A DNA stretch of 51,922 nt from Sulfurospirillum sp. (GCA_030491005.1 JAKZMJ010000031.1:1-51922), one strand, 5' to 3'; counted from the stretch's first letter, positions 39,337 to 48,740 are shown. Numbers and translations are program-made. Notes: generated from the sequence alone by a model not told the origin.

Positions 39337-40823
39337 TGAGCCGACTGCATAATTAAAAAGTACTCATATATCTTATTTTTTCAAATATTTAAAAAAATCC
39401 ATCTTCAATAAAATTAGATTCAGTCATTTTTAGGAGCTTTTTTAGTCTATTAAATCTCTTTAGCTCTATATTATTCATCTAACTACTTATAATCTTTGTC
39501 TTATTTGTCTTTGTCCTAATAATCTAAGATTAGTAGCTATACAGGTAAGGGTAAAATTCATATTATTTCTAACGAGTCCTATAAATTTTGTAGTTGAACC
39601 TTTCATCTGAGTTTTTATATCTGCAAACCTATGTTCAACTTTAGCTCTAATCTTATGTTTAGGTTTTTCATCTTTTCTTTGCTGCTTAATCTGTTCTTGG
39701 CTTAGAGTTTGTTTCTCTTTGAGACATACCATATTTTCTATATTTTCACTTTCTAAAAAAGTATCTATATCTTTTGAGTTATATGCTTTATCAGCATAAA
39801 GAGCTTTCATTCCATCTATATCTTTTACAAATGTTTTTACTGTGTCTATATCGTGAGTATTTGCGAAGGTAGTTTGTTGGGAGATAATAATACCACTTTG
39901 CTCATCTACTGCTATATGTACTTTATAGCCTTGTGTATATTGTTTTTTTGATGCGTGAAAGCCTATCCTTACTTCACTATCTATTTTATCTTGATGATTA
40001 TAGCTATCTTCTTCATTCTTTATAATAATTTGAGAAGTCTTTATATCTTTAGTATCAATACCTTGTAGTGTATCAAGTTGTGCATTCTTGTATGTCTTGG
40101 AGTTATGGGCTTTAGTATTAAGAATTCTTTGAATCTTCTTTTTTGAAGGCTTTTTGGATTGAAGCTCTACTTCAAGTTTTATATTTAACTCAGCATTTAT
40201 TGTTTGAATACCTTTCTTGTCTTCTTTGTATACTTCTTTAGTCTTATTTTTTATTTGCGTGTTATCACTTCTAATGAGAGTAGCATCAATTAAAACAGAT
40301 TTTCCTTTTTTAGCTATCAGGTTTTTACTCTCTAATTGTTTATTTACAGAGTTAAATAATTTATCATAAAGTCGGTTCTTGAGTAGGGAATTTCTAAATC
40401 TACAGATTGTACTCTCGTCTGGTACACTATCCTCTAGGCTAAGTCCTACAAATCTAATAAAGAGTAGGTTTACATAGAGTGCATCTTGGGTGGCTCGATC
40501 AAAGAGATTGTAATACTTCTGGAGTAACAGTACTCTAAACATCAGTACATTATCATAAGCAGGTGCTCCAGCTACATTACTTTTAGCAATTCCATTTCTA
40601 TTTAGTACTGGTCGTAATTTATCAAAGTCTATAATAGAGTCCAACTCTTTAAGAAATGAATTTACTTTTTCTAATCTTGATGTTACTGCTATATCTGAAA
40701 ATGTATTGTTTGTATCTTTAAATGCCATTTTTACCTCTTCTTAGTGATGTTATTTTAGCTGAAAAGTGCTTTTAATGCCTTTAAATAGGTTGCTTTCTTG
40801 GATTATACTGTGCAGTGGTCTCA
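39337..40823 (-). mobile_element. IS-C, IS5-family element
   Basis: The element is 1487 bp. Its ends are related inverted sequences (TGAGCCGACTGCA and TGAGACCACTGCA) with the target TAA repeated on both sides (39334-39336 and 40824-40826). It is inserted in the IS-A copy 3 transposase gene. This is the only copy in the window. Confidence 0.85.
39487..40728 (-). CDS. IS5-family transposase
   Basis: The 413-residue DDE transposase has an N-terminal DUF772-like region (APAYDNVLMFRVLLLQKYYN, SVPDESTICRFRN). Catalytic regions are VLIDATLIRSD, LYADKAYNSKDID and RAKVEHRFADIK. It appears intact and is the least degraded transposase of the nested block. Confidence 0.92.
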   Translation of the reverse strand: MAFKDTNNTFSDIAVTSRLEKVNSFLKELDSIIDFDKLRPVLNRNGIAKSNVAGAPAYDNVLMFRVLLLQKYYNLFDRATQDALYVNLLFIRFVGLSLEDSVPDESTICRFRNSLLKNRLYDKLFNSVNKQLESKNLIAKKGKSVLIDATLIRSDNTQIKNKTKEVYKEDKKGIQTINAELNIKLEVELQSKKPSKKKIQRILNTKAHNSKTYKNAQLDTLQGIDTKDIKTSQIIIKNEEDSYNHQDKIDSEVRIGFHASKKQYTQGYKVHIAVDEQSGIIISQQTTFANTHDIDTVKTFVKDIDGMKALYADKAYNSKDIDTFLESENIENMVCLKEKQTLSQEQIKQQRKDEKPKHKIRAKVEHRFADIKTQMKGSTTKFIGLVRNNMNFTLTCIATNLRLLGQRQIRQRL

Positions 40824-41033
40824 TAATGATATGTTATCACTTGTATCAACATCATGTGGAGTTGGTATTAAACAAAATTCAAAAGGTAATAGAGAAGTTT
40901 GGATAGGTGGTAAACTTCATATTAGTGTTGTTGATGGAGATATACCAGTAGTTGCATTTTATAGTGGTGCAAATGTTCATGATAGTTCTGTAGCACTTCC
41001 ACTTATAAATGAAACTAGCAAAAGAGTAATGTA

Positions 41034-42197
41034 AGTACTACCAACAATTTAAAAATAACTCAATAAATACACTATCTTAACAAGTAATTAAAGATAATTA
41101 TGCTATAATACAGCATGAAAAATATAATAAACTTAACACCAAAAACAATAATAGAACTAGAAAATATCATTAAATATAATGATAAATTTAGAGCAAGAAA
41201 AAGAGCAGAAACAATACTGTTAAGCTATAAAGGTAAAACAGTAAATGAGATAGTTGAATTATTAGATTTAAAGCATCAAGCTATATGGAAATGGTTTAGA
41301 AACTTTAAAAAAGATGGTATACAAAGTTTATATGAAAAGTCTGGTCGTGGTAGAAAATCTCCACTTAGAGATTTAAATATTGATGATGTAAAAGCAATAG
41401 CTATAAACTGTCCATCAGTACCCATAGTTAATGCTAAAATTAGAGATAAATATAATATAAAAGTATCAAATGAAACAATGAGAAAATTTTTAAAAAATCT
41501 GCAAATTAAGTTGGACTCGAGTAAAAAAAGTTCCTCCTAAAAAACCTGATCAAAAGTTATATAATCAAAAAGTTCAAAAGATTATACAATATGAGAAGCT
41601 AGAGTCTAAAGGAAAGATAGATATATTTAGATTTGATGAAAGTGGTTTCTCACCTACATCTAATTGTCCTTATTTATGGTCAGAAGTAAATAACACAGCA
41701 CAAGTTAAAACACTATCCATAAAAAGAATAAATGTTTTAGGTTTTCTTAGTAGAAATGGTACTTTAAAATCATATATAGCAGATGGAAGAGTTAATAGTG
41801 ATAAAGTTATAGAAGTATTTGATGATTTTACTTTAATACTTACAAAGCCAACAGTAGTTATTCTTGATAATGCTAGTTATTATAAAAGTAAGAAGTTTAA
41901 AGCTAATTTATCAAAATGGTCTAATCGTGGATTAACACTATTGTATTTACCACCATACTCACCACAATTAAATATTATTGAAATACTATGGAAGTTTATG
42001 AAGTATTATTGGATTGAATATACTGCTTATTTGAGTTATGATAACTTACTAGAATATGTAAAAAAGATATTTGCTAATTATGGAACTGGCAAAGATGAAT
42101 ATTTTATTAATTTTAATACTTTAAAAGAGCAGTTATTAGATACTGAATTACTTTGTTTGAAGAGCATATAAGTTATGTTTAATTATATGGTAGTACT
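41034..42197 (+). mobile_element. IS-E, IS630-family element
   Basis: The element is 1164 bp. Inverted ends AGTACTACCA and TGGTAGTACT are flanked by TA on both sides, the hallmark target of IS630. It is inserted in the IS-A copy 3 transposase. A scrap of a second copy lies at 10681. Confidence 0.92.
41115..42171 (+). CDS. IS630-family transposase, two frames
   Basis: The N-terminal frame (41115-41540) carries two HTH segments (TVNEIVELLDLKHQAIWKWF, GRKSPLRDL). A +1 shift between about 41495 and 41540 continues as WTRVKKVPPKKPD, FRFDESGFSP, VVILDNASYY and YLPPYSPQLNIIEILWKFMK, the DDE core. Together they give 351 residues. Some IS630 elements use programmed frameshifting; a simple inactivating indel is equally possible. 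Confidence 0.85.
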
Positions 42198-42558
42198 TAT
42201 CTTCATGATTTACTTGATGCTGGATATGATAGTGATATTATTGCAGAGTATTCTGAAGAGTTAAATCATAAACCAATCATAGATATAAATCCTAAAAACT
42301 CTAAAGTGCTAAAAGAAAAAATAGCTTTAGCAAAAGAGAAAAAAGAAAAATTTGAATATTTAAATTTGACTCAAGCATCAGATAAACATCACTATAATCA
42401 AATAAGTATGGTAGAGCAAGTAAATAAATACTTAAAAGATGACTTCGGCTGTGATAAAATATACTATCAAGGGGCAAATAAGGTAGCTTGCGTTTTAGCA
42501 TTTGGAATTTTATCTATTTGTATACATCAAAGTTTAAAACTTATTACATGACCATTAA

Positions 42559-43114
42559 TCTAAAAAAGGGTTAATTCCCCGTACCCTTGGGTCGTTAACA
42601 AGTTAGCTATAATAGAGATATGAGAGATGAACATATATATAAAAGTCATAATAAGACTTTACTACTATATCATTTGGTATTTCCAGCTAAATATAGAAAA
42701 AAAGTATTTGATAATAAAATAGATAAAAAACTTAGAGAAGTATGTATTGATATATCTCAAAGATATGAAATTGTATTTGTAGAAATTGGTAATGATGAAG
42801 ATCATGTACATTTTTTAGTTCAAAGTGTACCAACAATATCTGTAACTAAACTAGTAACTACAATAAAAAGTATAACAGCAAGAGAGATATTTAAACAATT
42901 TCCTCAATTAAAAAAAGAAATGTGGGGTTCAAGTCTTTGGACAAGTGGATATTATGTAAATACAGTTGGACTCTACGCAAGTAAAGATACAATTAAAAAT
43001 TATATTAAAAATCAAGGCTCAAATGAAAAAGAATATGTCAAAATATATGATGGACAATTAAAGTTTGATTTATAGAAAAAGATACCCCGTACCCTTGGGT
43101 CGGTGGAGCATCAT
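42559..43114 (+). mobile_element. IS200 element, copy 3
   Basis: The element is 556 bp, inserted in the 3' non-coding end of IS-A copy 3 after CCATTAA. Other IS-A copies read CCATTGA here, so the target either carried a G-to-A change or was altered on insertion. Confidence 0.92.
42620..43075 (+). CDS. tnpA: IS200-family Y1 transposase TnpA
   Basis: The 151 residues are identical to the other three copies (H62-V-H64, Y128/Q132). The leader GTTAACAAGTTAGCTATAAT upstream is the shared promoter-like region. Confidence 0.95.
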   Translation: MRDEHIYKSHNKTLLLYHLVFPAKYRKKVFDNKIDKKLREVCIDISQRYEIVFVEIGNDEDHVHFLVQSVPTISVTKLVTTIKSITAREIFKQFPQLKKEMWGSSLWTSGYYVNTVGLYASKDTIKNYIKNQGSNEKEYVKIYDGQLKFDL

Positions 43115-43319
43115 TAGAAATTTATATAAAAATACTGAATTTTACAATTTAACCATAAGGAATGGAGAAAAAATGTGATTTTTTAATAAATTTGGTAAAT
43201 ATATTGTAAATTATGCAAGTTAGAAATAATAACTATTTTTTTAAAGCTTAAAATAGTTACTATTAAGAATTATATATTTGATTGTGATTGAATTTGCAAG
43301 TAGCTCTGCTATATTTTAA

Positions 43320-43875
43320 TCTAAAAAAGGGTTAATTCCCCGTACCCTTGGGTCGTTAACAAGTTAGCTATAATAGAGATATGAGAGATGAACATATATA
43401 TAAAAGTCATAATAAGACTTTACTACTATATCATTTGGTATTTCCAGCTAAATATAGAAAAAAAGTATTTGATAATAAAATAGATAAAAAACTTAGAGAA
43501 GTATGTATTGATATATCTCAAAGATATGAAATTGTATTTGTAGAAATTGGTAATGATGAAGATCATGTACATTTTTTAGTTCAAAGTGTACCAACAATAT
43601 CTGTAACTAAACTAGTAACTACAATAAAAAGTATAACAGCAAGAGAGATATTTAAACAATTTCCTCAATTAAAAAAAGAAATGTGGGGTTCAAGTCTTTG
43701 GACAAGTGGATATTATGTAAATACAGTTGGACTCTACGCAAGTAAAGATACAATTAAAAATTATATTAAAAATCAAGGCTCAAATGAAAAAGAATATGTC
43801 AAAATATATGATGGACAATTAAAGTTTGATTTATAGAAAAAGATACCCCGTACCCTTGGGTCGGTGGAGCATCAT
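43320..43875 (+). mobile_element. IS200 element, copy 4
   Basis: The element is 556 bp, between IS-A copy 3 and the exporter gene, with TTAA at 43316-43319. It lies in the short spacer between the exporter stop codon and the attC at 38427, in tandem orientation with copy 3. Confidence 0.92.
43381..43836 (+). CDS. tnpA: IS200-family Y1 transposase TnpA
   Basis: The protein is identical to copies 1-3 and intact, with the same ends and leader. Four identical proteins within 37 kb point to current or very recent activity. Confidence 0.95.
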   Translation: MRDEHIYKSHNKTLLLYHLVFPAKYRKKVFDNKIDKKLREVCIDISQRYEIVFVEIGNDEDHVHFLVQSVPTISVTKLVTTIKSITAREIFKQFPQLKKEMWGSSLWTSGYYVNTVGLYASKDTIKNYIKNQGSNEKEYVKIYDGQLKFDL

Positions 43876-43881
43876 TTTTTA

Positions 43882-44493
43882 TTATTCAAATAAAGTTGGT
43901 ACAATAGATAGTATCAATAATATTGCCATAATTATATTAAATCGTCTTATTCCAATATCGCTTTTGATTAATTTTTTTAAAACTACTCCTCCAATAGCCC
44001 AAGAGTTTGCTGAAACGAATACGGTTAGAAAAAATATTATTGTTATGACTATAATTTGAGTTGTAGCATTTTCTACTGATGTAACATATACTGACATTGC
44101 AGTTATAATTTTAATCCAATTTTTTGGATTAATCCATTGAAATAAAACTATTGGCATAAATTTTAAAGGTTTTGAATTTTCATCATTTTCTTTAAACTTT
44201 GGCGTTGAGTTTGCTATTTTCCAAGCTAAGAAAAGTAAATATAGTATTCCAACTATTTTTAATATTGTAAATGCAAATGGATATATTTTAAAAAATTCTC
44301 CAAGCCCAAGACCTACAAATATTGTCATCAATGGAAAACCAATAACAACACCTAAAATATGTGGTATTGTTCTTTTGTATCCAAATGTTAATCCTGAAGA
44401 TAAAAGCATAATATTATTTGGTCCTGATGTCATTGATGTTGCAAATGAGAACATAAATATTGATACGAATAATGTAAATGTAAAAGTTTCGAT
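43882..44493 (-). CDS. LysE/RhtB-family amino-acid exporter (cassette gene)
   Basis: This membrane exporter has about six segments. SFATSMTSGPNNIMLLSSGL is the conserved first-helix motif and LFQWINPKNWIKIITAM the central one. Starting at the first ATG (44454) would remove most of helix 1. A better-placed start is ATC at 44493, six bases after AAGGA, giving (M)ETFTLFVSIFMFSF and 203 residues, the family's usual length. No ATG, GTG or TTG fits, so the start codon is either mutated or unusual. Substrate is unknown. Confidence 0.8.
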   Translation of the reverse strand: METFTFTLFVSIFMFSFATSMTSGPNNIMLLSSGLTFGYKRTIPHILGVVIGFPLMTIFVGLGLGEFFKIYPFAFTILKIVGILYLLFLAWKIANSTPKFKENDENSKPLKFMPIVLFQWINPKNWIKIITAMSVYVTSVENATTQIIVITIIFFLTVFVSANSWAIGGVVLKKLIKSDIGIRRFNIIMAILLILSIVPTLFE

Positions 44494-44510
44494 ATTTTTT
44501 CCTTTTTTAA

Positions 44511-44640
44511 GATAACGGCAAAATTGAAAAATAAGGGAGTATAACTAAGTGAAAGTTTGGTCTTTAATATCTCTTCATTTATAAGATAAAAGCTTATGAA
44601 TTTCGAATGTTACCTTGTTTTTTTCCAATAAATTGTTATG
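44511..44640 (-). repeat. attC recombination site
   Basis: It runs from GATAACGGCAAAATTG to AAATTGTTATG. Inner arms AAAATAAGG and CCTTGTTTTT pair. The central block TTTGGTCTTTAATATCTC is shared in part with the 31166 site. Confidence 0.75.
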
Positions 44641-44659
44641 CTTGAATTACCATAAAAGC

Positions 44660-44926
44660 TTACGGAAAATATTTATATATTTCTCTTCTATGTTTTACTA
44701 TTTCAACAATGATAATATCATTTTCTTTTTTGATACCAACTCTATAATCACCAAATCTGATTTTAAAATAGTTTTTACAACCTGTCATTTTTTCAACTTT
44801 TCCAATTTCATTTAAATTATTATAAGTTGGTAATTTATCAAACACAAATACTTCTATTGTATCAGCATATTCTATTGGTAGTTTTGAAAGTTCTTTTAAA
44901 AACTTTTTCTTAATTTTAACTTCCAC
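44660..44926 (-). CDS. RelE/ParE-family toxin
   Basis: The 88-residue toxin has the family's sheet core and C-terminal motif (NYFKIRFGDYRVGIKKENDI and VKHRREIYKYFP). It is probably a ribosome-dependent mRNase or gyrase inhibitor. It follows the antitoxin by 6 bases, and an attC lies 20 bases after its stop, so this is a toxin-antitoxin cassette. Confidence 0.88.
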   Translation of the reverse strand: MEVKIKKKFLKELSKLPIEYADTIEVFVFDKLPTYNNLNEIGKVEKMTGCKNYFKIRFGDYRVGIKKENDIIIVEIVKHRREIYKYFP

Positions 44927-44932
44927 TGAATA

Positions 44933-45139
44933 TTATGAAGCTTTATCTTGTTTTAATGATTTATAATATTCTCTTGCATCTTTTAATGATAATGTTTCAT
45001 TCTCATCATTCTCTTCCATTAGTTTATATAATGCAAAATTTTCTAATGTTTCTATAATTTGATTGTATGTAGCAATATCTAATTGTACTGCAATTTTATG
45101 ATTTTGATTATCAACAATGTAGTTTGGGTTAATGCACAT
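44933..45139 (-). CDS. Antitoxin of the RelE-type toxin
   Basis: The 68-residue protein has an N-terminal Phd/YefM-like segment (YIVDNQNHKIAVQLDIATY) and an acidic C-terminal tail (EENDENETLSLKDAREYYKS) that would bind the toxin. The ribosome site TTGGAG precedes ATG. Confidence 0.78.
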   Translation of the reverse strand: MCINPNYIVDNQNHKIAVQLDIATYNQIIETLENFALYKLMEENDENETLSLKDAREYYKSLKQDKAS

Positions 45140-45177
45140 AATTTACTCCAATAATTTATTTATATATTATTGTATCA

Positions 45178-45204
45178 AAACTTAAGTGAATTTCACTTAA
45201 GTTT
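45178..45204. promoter_or_regulatory. Perfect 13-bp inverted repeat upstream of the antitoxin
   Basis: The arms AAACTTAAGTGAA and TTCACTTAAGTTT are perfect, with a single central base. It lies 39 bases upstream of the antitoxin start and just before a TATAAAT-like box, so an operator bound by the toxin-antitoxin complex is likely. It also lies 21 bases after the stop of the small exported peptide and could end that transcript. Confidence 0.5.
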
Positions 45205-45225
45205 GAAATTTAATAGTTATTGTAT

Positions 45226-45390
45226 TTAGTCAGTTGATACGGGACAAACAGAAGCTGAACTTACAGTGATTGCTGAACCATCATTATAAAAACAAATTTT
45301 ATTTAAACCATTTGTTTGAGAACCAGTTAAAACACCATAAGCATATGCTGATGTAATTAATACGGCAATTGTAAAAATAATTCTTTTCAT
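45226..45390 (-). CDS. 54-residue exported peptide, unknown function
   Basis: This small gene begins MKRIIFTIAVLITSAYAYG, a complete signal peptide ending in an AYA-type cleavage site. The mature peptide of about 36 residues contains two Cys (NKICFYNDGS and SVCPVSTD), possibly a disulphide. The ribosome site AAAGGAAA is well placed. It shares a cassette with the RelE-type pair. I do not recognise the family. Confidence 0.65.
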   Translation of the reverse strand: MKRIIFTIAVLITSAYAYGVLTGSQTNGLNKICFYNDGSAITVSSASVCPVSTD

Positions 45391-45449
45391 AATTTATTTT
45401 CCTTTCTTTGAAACTAACTAGTCAGTCCTGAAAAATAAACTTTTATAAA

Positions 45450-45746
45450 AATATAATTTTAGAAGACTTTTAAACCTAATAGGGATAGTTTTGTTCAAAA
45501 AACTGTGCTTTCAAGGAAAGTTTGCTACACAACCGCTATTCGCTACTTTTGCCATTAAAAACAAAGATTTAACTCAAATAAGGAAAGATATAGAAGAATA
45601 TATCTTGGTGTTTGGGCTTTATTTGGTTTATTTTTTAAGATATGTATTTTATTTCCAAATTTCTTTTGAAAAGTTACGATATATTTAAAAAAATAGTTTT
45701 TAATATGACTATAAAATTAGCTTATCTGGGGCTATTTTCACAGTCT
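45450..45746 (+). mobile_element. IS-F 3' remnant
   Basis: About 297 bases nearly identical to 31780-32074 include the C-terminal coding tail (KKLCFQGKFATQPLFATFAI) and the right end CACAGTCT. The 5' part is missing. Confidence 0.85.
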
Positions 45747-45762
45747 TAACGATTTGTTAGAC
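45747..45762 (-). repeat. Partial attC abutting the IS-F remnant
   Basis: TAACGATTTGTTAGAC is the gene-proximal end of an attC, 12 bases from the stop of the next gene. The distal arm has been replaced by IS-F sequence. Confidence 0.6.
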
Positions 45763-45773
45763 AACTTACAATA

Positions 45774-46472
45774 TTAATTTGTTTTAGAATTATCTTTATT
45801 ATTATATTCTCTCTTTTTTGCGAAACTTTCTTTTATATATTTTTTTTGTATCCATTGCATAAAAATAGGATTTGAAATTATTTCTTTCCTTGTTAATAAT
45901 TTAGTGACTTTATCTTTCATATCACTAGAAACTATATTTACTGTTGGTGTGATACCATCAGCTAATAGTGTAGATATTTTTGTTACTCCACAAGTGATAC
46001 AAGTAACCCAAAATAAATATCCAGTATCTGTAATAAAATAATTATATCCAACAGGGCTTTTATCGGGAACTTTTTGAATATCATATTTTTCATCAATTTT
46101 TTGTTCCAAAATATATTCTAAATCTTTTAAAAAAAATTTCATATTAAATTCTTCAAAAAAATTATTAGAGTTATTATCAAATTTTCTAATATATTTTTTA
46201 GATTTAGTATTGAAATACTGTTGTTGTTCTATTGTTGATATACGAACTAATCCAATACTTTTATCAGACTTAAGTTGTTTTTGTAATGGATAATAACCTA
46301 TTTTATTATAATATTTCTCAATTAAATCTGTCCAATATAGAAGATGTTCTAATCTAATAATATCAGCATCATTTTGAAAGTCATTTTCATAATTATTATA
46401 AAATTTATTTATTCCAAAAAATAATACTATTATCATAATTAATGCAATAAATGTAATTTTTAATATTTTCAA
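45774..46472 (-). CDS. Membrane-anchored protein of unknown function (cassette gene)
   Basis: The 232-residue product has one N-terminal membrane segment (ITFIALIMIIVLFFGINKF) and a soluble, probably periplasmic body. Conserved-looking stretches are LEHLLYWTDLIEKYYNKIGY, VPDKSPVGYNYFITDTGY and FWVTCITCGVTKIST, with a CxxC pair. From memory it resembles unnamed proteins recurring in Vibrio-type integron cassettes. No function is assigned. Confidence 0.65.
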   Translation of the reverse strand: MKILKITFIALIMIIVLFFGINKFYNNYENDFQNDADIIRLEHLLYWTDLIEKYYNKIGYYPLQKQLKSDKSIGLVRISTIEQQQYFNTKSKKYIRKFDNNSNNFFEEFNMKFFLKDLEYILEQKIDEKYDIQKVPDKSPVGYNYFITDTGYLFWVTCITCGVTKISTLLADGITPTVNIVSSDMKDKVTKLLTRKEIISNPIFMQWIQKKYIKESFAKKREYNNKDNSKTN

Positions 46473-46489
46473 CTTTTATCCTTTGCTTT

Positions 46490-46619
46490 GTCTAACGACT
46501 GTCTTGAGGGACAAGTGAACTAACGATTTAATAAATTTATCTTTCAATTTTACCTATTCGATACTTATAATCTTGAATTATCCGCAGTTTTAACTTGTTC
46601 CTCTCCTAGTAATTGTTAT
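46490..46619 (-). repeat. attC recombination site
   Basis: It runs from GTCTAACGACTGTC to TAATTGTTATA. Inner arms are GAGGGACAAGT and ACTTGTTCCTC. The stop codon of the decarboxylase gene overlaps its core (TATAAC on the minus strand), as is common in compact cassettes. Confidence 0.8.
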
Positions 46620-47830
46620 ACATTATTGTCTTGTAATATTTTCTTCAAACTAGAAATTATTTCATCAATATTTGCCAAAGGATTAACTGCAACTGAACGA
46701 ATCCACAATTTATCATCAAGAATACATGTTGAAAACATTCCTTGCGGTAATTGTTTAAAGAATCTTTCTGTAGTACAATTTAGCGGACGAAATATAGTAA
46801 TAGCTGTTTGTGGAACTTCTAAAACTGATATATTTTTTTCTTTTGTAAGTTCTTCATAAAGCTTATTTGACATATTGATTGAATGCTCTATAAGCTCTAC
46901 AATTCCATCTTTACCAAATGCAATTAATGTAGCTAGTAGAGGTATAGCACTTGCACCTCGAGAACCTTGAACACCTACATTTGGAGTTGTTAGATAACTT
47001 CCACCAAAACTTATTGCTTCATTTGAAGTTTTTATATCTTTAAATAAAACCAATGCAGAATCTTTAGGCTGAAAAAACCATTTATGTGTTGAAATAGAGA
47101 TTGAATCAGCATTTTGGATATTGTCAAGTAATTTAGAATATTTTGAACTTAATCTTAATGGAGCTGCCCAAGCTCCATCTACATGTGTCCACTTTGCTTT
47201 TCCAATAAGTTTTAAAGAATCTATTGCTCCACTTGTTGTTGTTCCTGCTGTTAAAACTAAACAGGCACTTGATAAATCTCCAAGTTTTTCTGAATCTATT
47301 TGACCTTTCGAATTAGTTGGTACTTTTCTAAATTTTAGTCCAAGAATTTTGGCTGCTTTTTCTACACTTAAATGAGCTGATTGTGAAGTGACAACTTCTA
47401 TAATATTTTTAGAATCTCTAGCAACCCAAATCGCTGTTAGATTTGCTATAGTTGACCCTGAACACATATGACCACCTTCCATACCAAAAAAAGGTATTAA
47501 CCACTTAATAACTAATTTTTCAGCTTCAGTTGCAAATGGAGATACTGCTGGATGTAAAAGATTTTGATTTAGTCTTGCATTCCATAAAGCCATTGCCCAT
47601 GTTATCCAAGGAGTTGGTGGATCCATATGTGCTAAAGCATTTTGTGAATCTAAATAAGAAGCATTACCTAGAACATGTGGGGCTAATAAATTTAAAGTAT
47701 TTATTTCTCCAATACCTTCATTTGGACAATTATTTGGTAAATTATTTTGATTTGAATTAACTTTATTGAGTAACTTTAAAGCATATTCTAAATCGGGTGT
47801 ATTACTAAAACTTGTTTCTTTATCTATCAT
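46616..47830 (-). CDS. Group II PLP-dependent decarboxylase (cassette gene)
   Basis: This 404-residue enzyme belongs to the aromatic-amino-acid/glutamate/diaminobutyrate decarboxylase fold. The PLP Lys is K250 in SISTHKWFF, the ring-stacking His is H153, and the Asp contacting the pyridine N is D218 in THVDGAW. GSTIANLTAIWVAR binds the phosphate. It is shorter than typical 450-500 residue members. Substrate cannot be read from sequence. An enzyme this size is large for a single cassette. Confidence 0.88.
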   Translation of the reverse strand: MIDKETSFSNTPDLEYALKLLNKVNSNQNNLPNNCPNEGIGEINTLNLLAPHVLGNASYLDSQNALAHMDPPTPWITWAMALWNARLNQNLLHPAVSPFATEAEKLVIKWLIPFFGMEGGHMCSGSTIANLTAIWVARDSKNIIEVVTSQSAHLSVEKAAKILGLKFRKVPTNSKGQIDSEKLGDLSSACLVLTAGTTTSGAIDSLKLIGKAKWTHVDGAWAAPLRLSSKYSKLLDNIQNADSISISTHKWFFQPKDSALVLFKDIKTSNEAISFGGSYLTTPNVGVQGSRGASAIPLLATLIAFGKDGIVELIEHSINMSNKLYEELTKEKNISVLEVPQTAITIFRPLNCTTERFFKQLPQGMFSTCILDDKLWIRSVAVNPLANIDEIISSLKKILQDNNV

Positions 47831-48740
47831 TTATTTGTTCCTTTGTATAACGCCTGACTTGAGAAACAAGTGGATTTAACGACTTGAAACTTTTGTCTTT
47901 ATATTCTATTTAATCGACATTTAAAAGCTCGAAAAATCGTACTTTCCACTTGTTCTTCTTACAAGTCGCCACCTTAAAACCTACTGAATTTCTTAATTAC
48001 AACCAACTAAATACACATTAATTTATATTTTAAGTAATAATACCATTTTTATCACATTTCACACTATATTTACCACAAGCTTTTTCATAAACTTCTGCAT
48101 TATAAATACAATTATTTTTATAAAGTGAATGAGCAATAACTATTAATTTTCTTATTACTGCTATTTGTGCTACAGTCGAATGTTTACCATTATCTTTTAA
48201 TCTATCGTAAAAGTTTTTCATTTGTTCATTATATTTTATTGCTACCATTGTAGCCATAAATAAGCTTCCTCTATAAAGTTTTATACCTTCTTTGGATATT
48301 CTAGGTTTTGATTTAACTGATTTGCCTGAGTCTTTAATAATAGGGTCAAGTCCAGTCAAAGATACAATTTGACTTTTATTTGCTTTGGGGTAACTAATAA
48401 ATAGATGAACTAATACAATACCTGCAATCTTACTGATTCCTAGAATTGTTTGTATATTTGTATATGCAGTTGATAGCTTATCATCTGCTTCTATAATCTC
48501 TTTTATCTTCTCTAAAATTTTAATCTCTTCTTCTTTAAAGGATTTTAATCTTTTAGTTATATCTCTAAGAGTATATTTATTACCACCCTTACAACTTAGG
48601 GCTTCATTATGATTACCTAGTGCTACTCTTTGTTTTACAGTAAACTTATAAAACTAATTTTGCTTTAAAACTTGCTGTGTATGTTGTTCTTTTTCTACTC
48701 ATGGTATATTATCCTCTTTTCTTATCTTTATATTGTATAT

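Larger units (their letters stand above)
38726..42551 (+). pseudogene. IS-A transposase, split by IS-C and IS-E
   Basis: Segments 38726-39336, 40827-41033 and 42200-42551 concatenate to exactly 390 codons of the IS-A transposase. The last segment has substitutions near the catalytic Glu (ISMVEQ instead of RSMVER). The gene is broken. Confidence 0.92.
38602..43306 (+). mobile_element. IS-A, copy 3, carrying three nested elements
   Basis: The ends GAGCCACTTGCAAAT and ATTTGCAAGTAGCTC are flanked by the target duplication TGCT (38598-38601 and 43307-43310). Subtracting IS-C, IS-E, IS200 and their duplications leaves exactly 1493 bp, the size of copies 1 and 2. It sits between an attC and the exporter cassette gene. 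Confidence 0.92.

Noticed and set aside
37089-43875. Recurring short GC-rich repeats (ACCCTTGGGTCG) as a possible CRISPR array
   Set aside because: They occur only in pairs at the two ends of IS200 copies, with tnpA between them, and fold as transposon-end hairpins.
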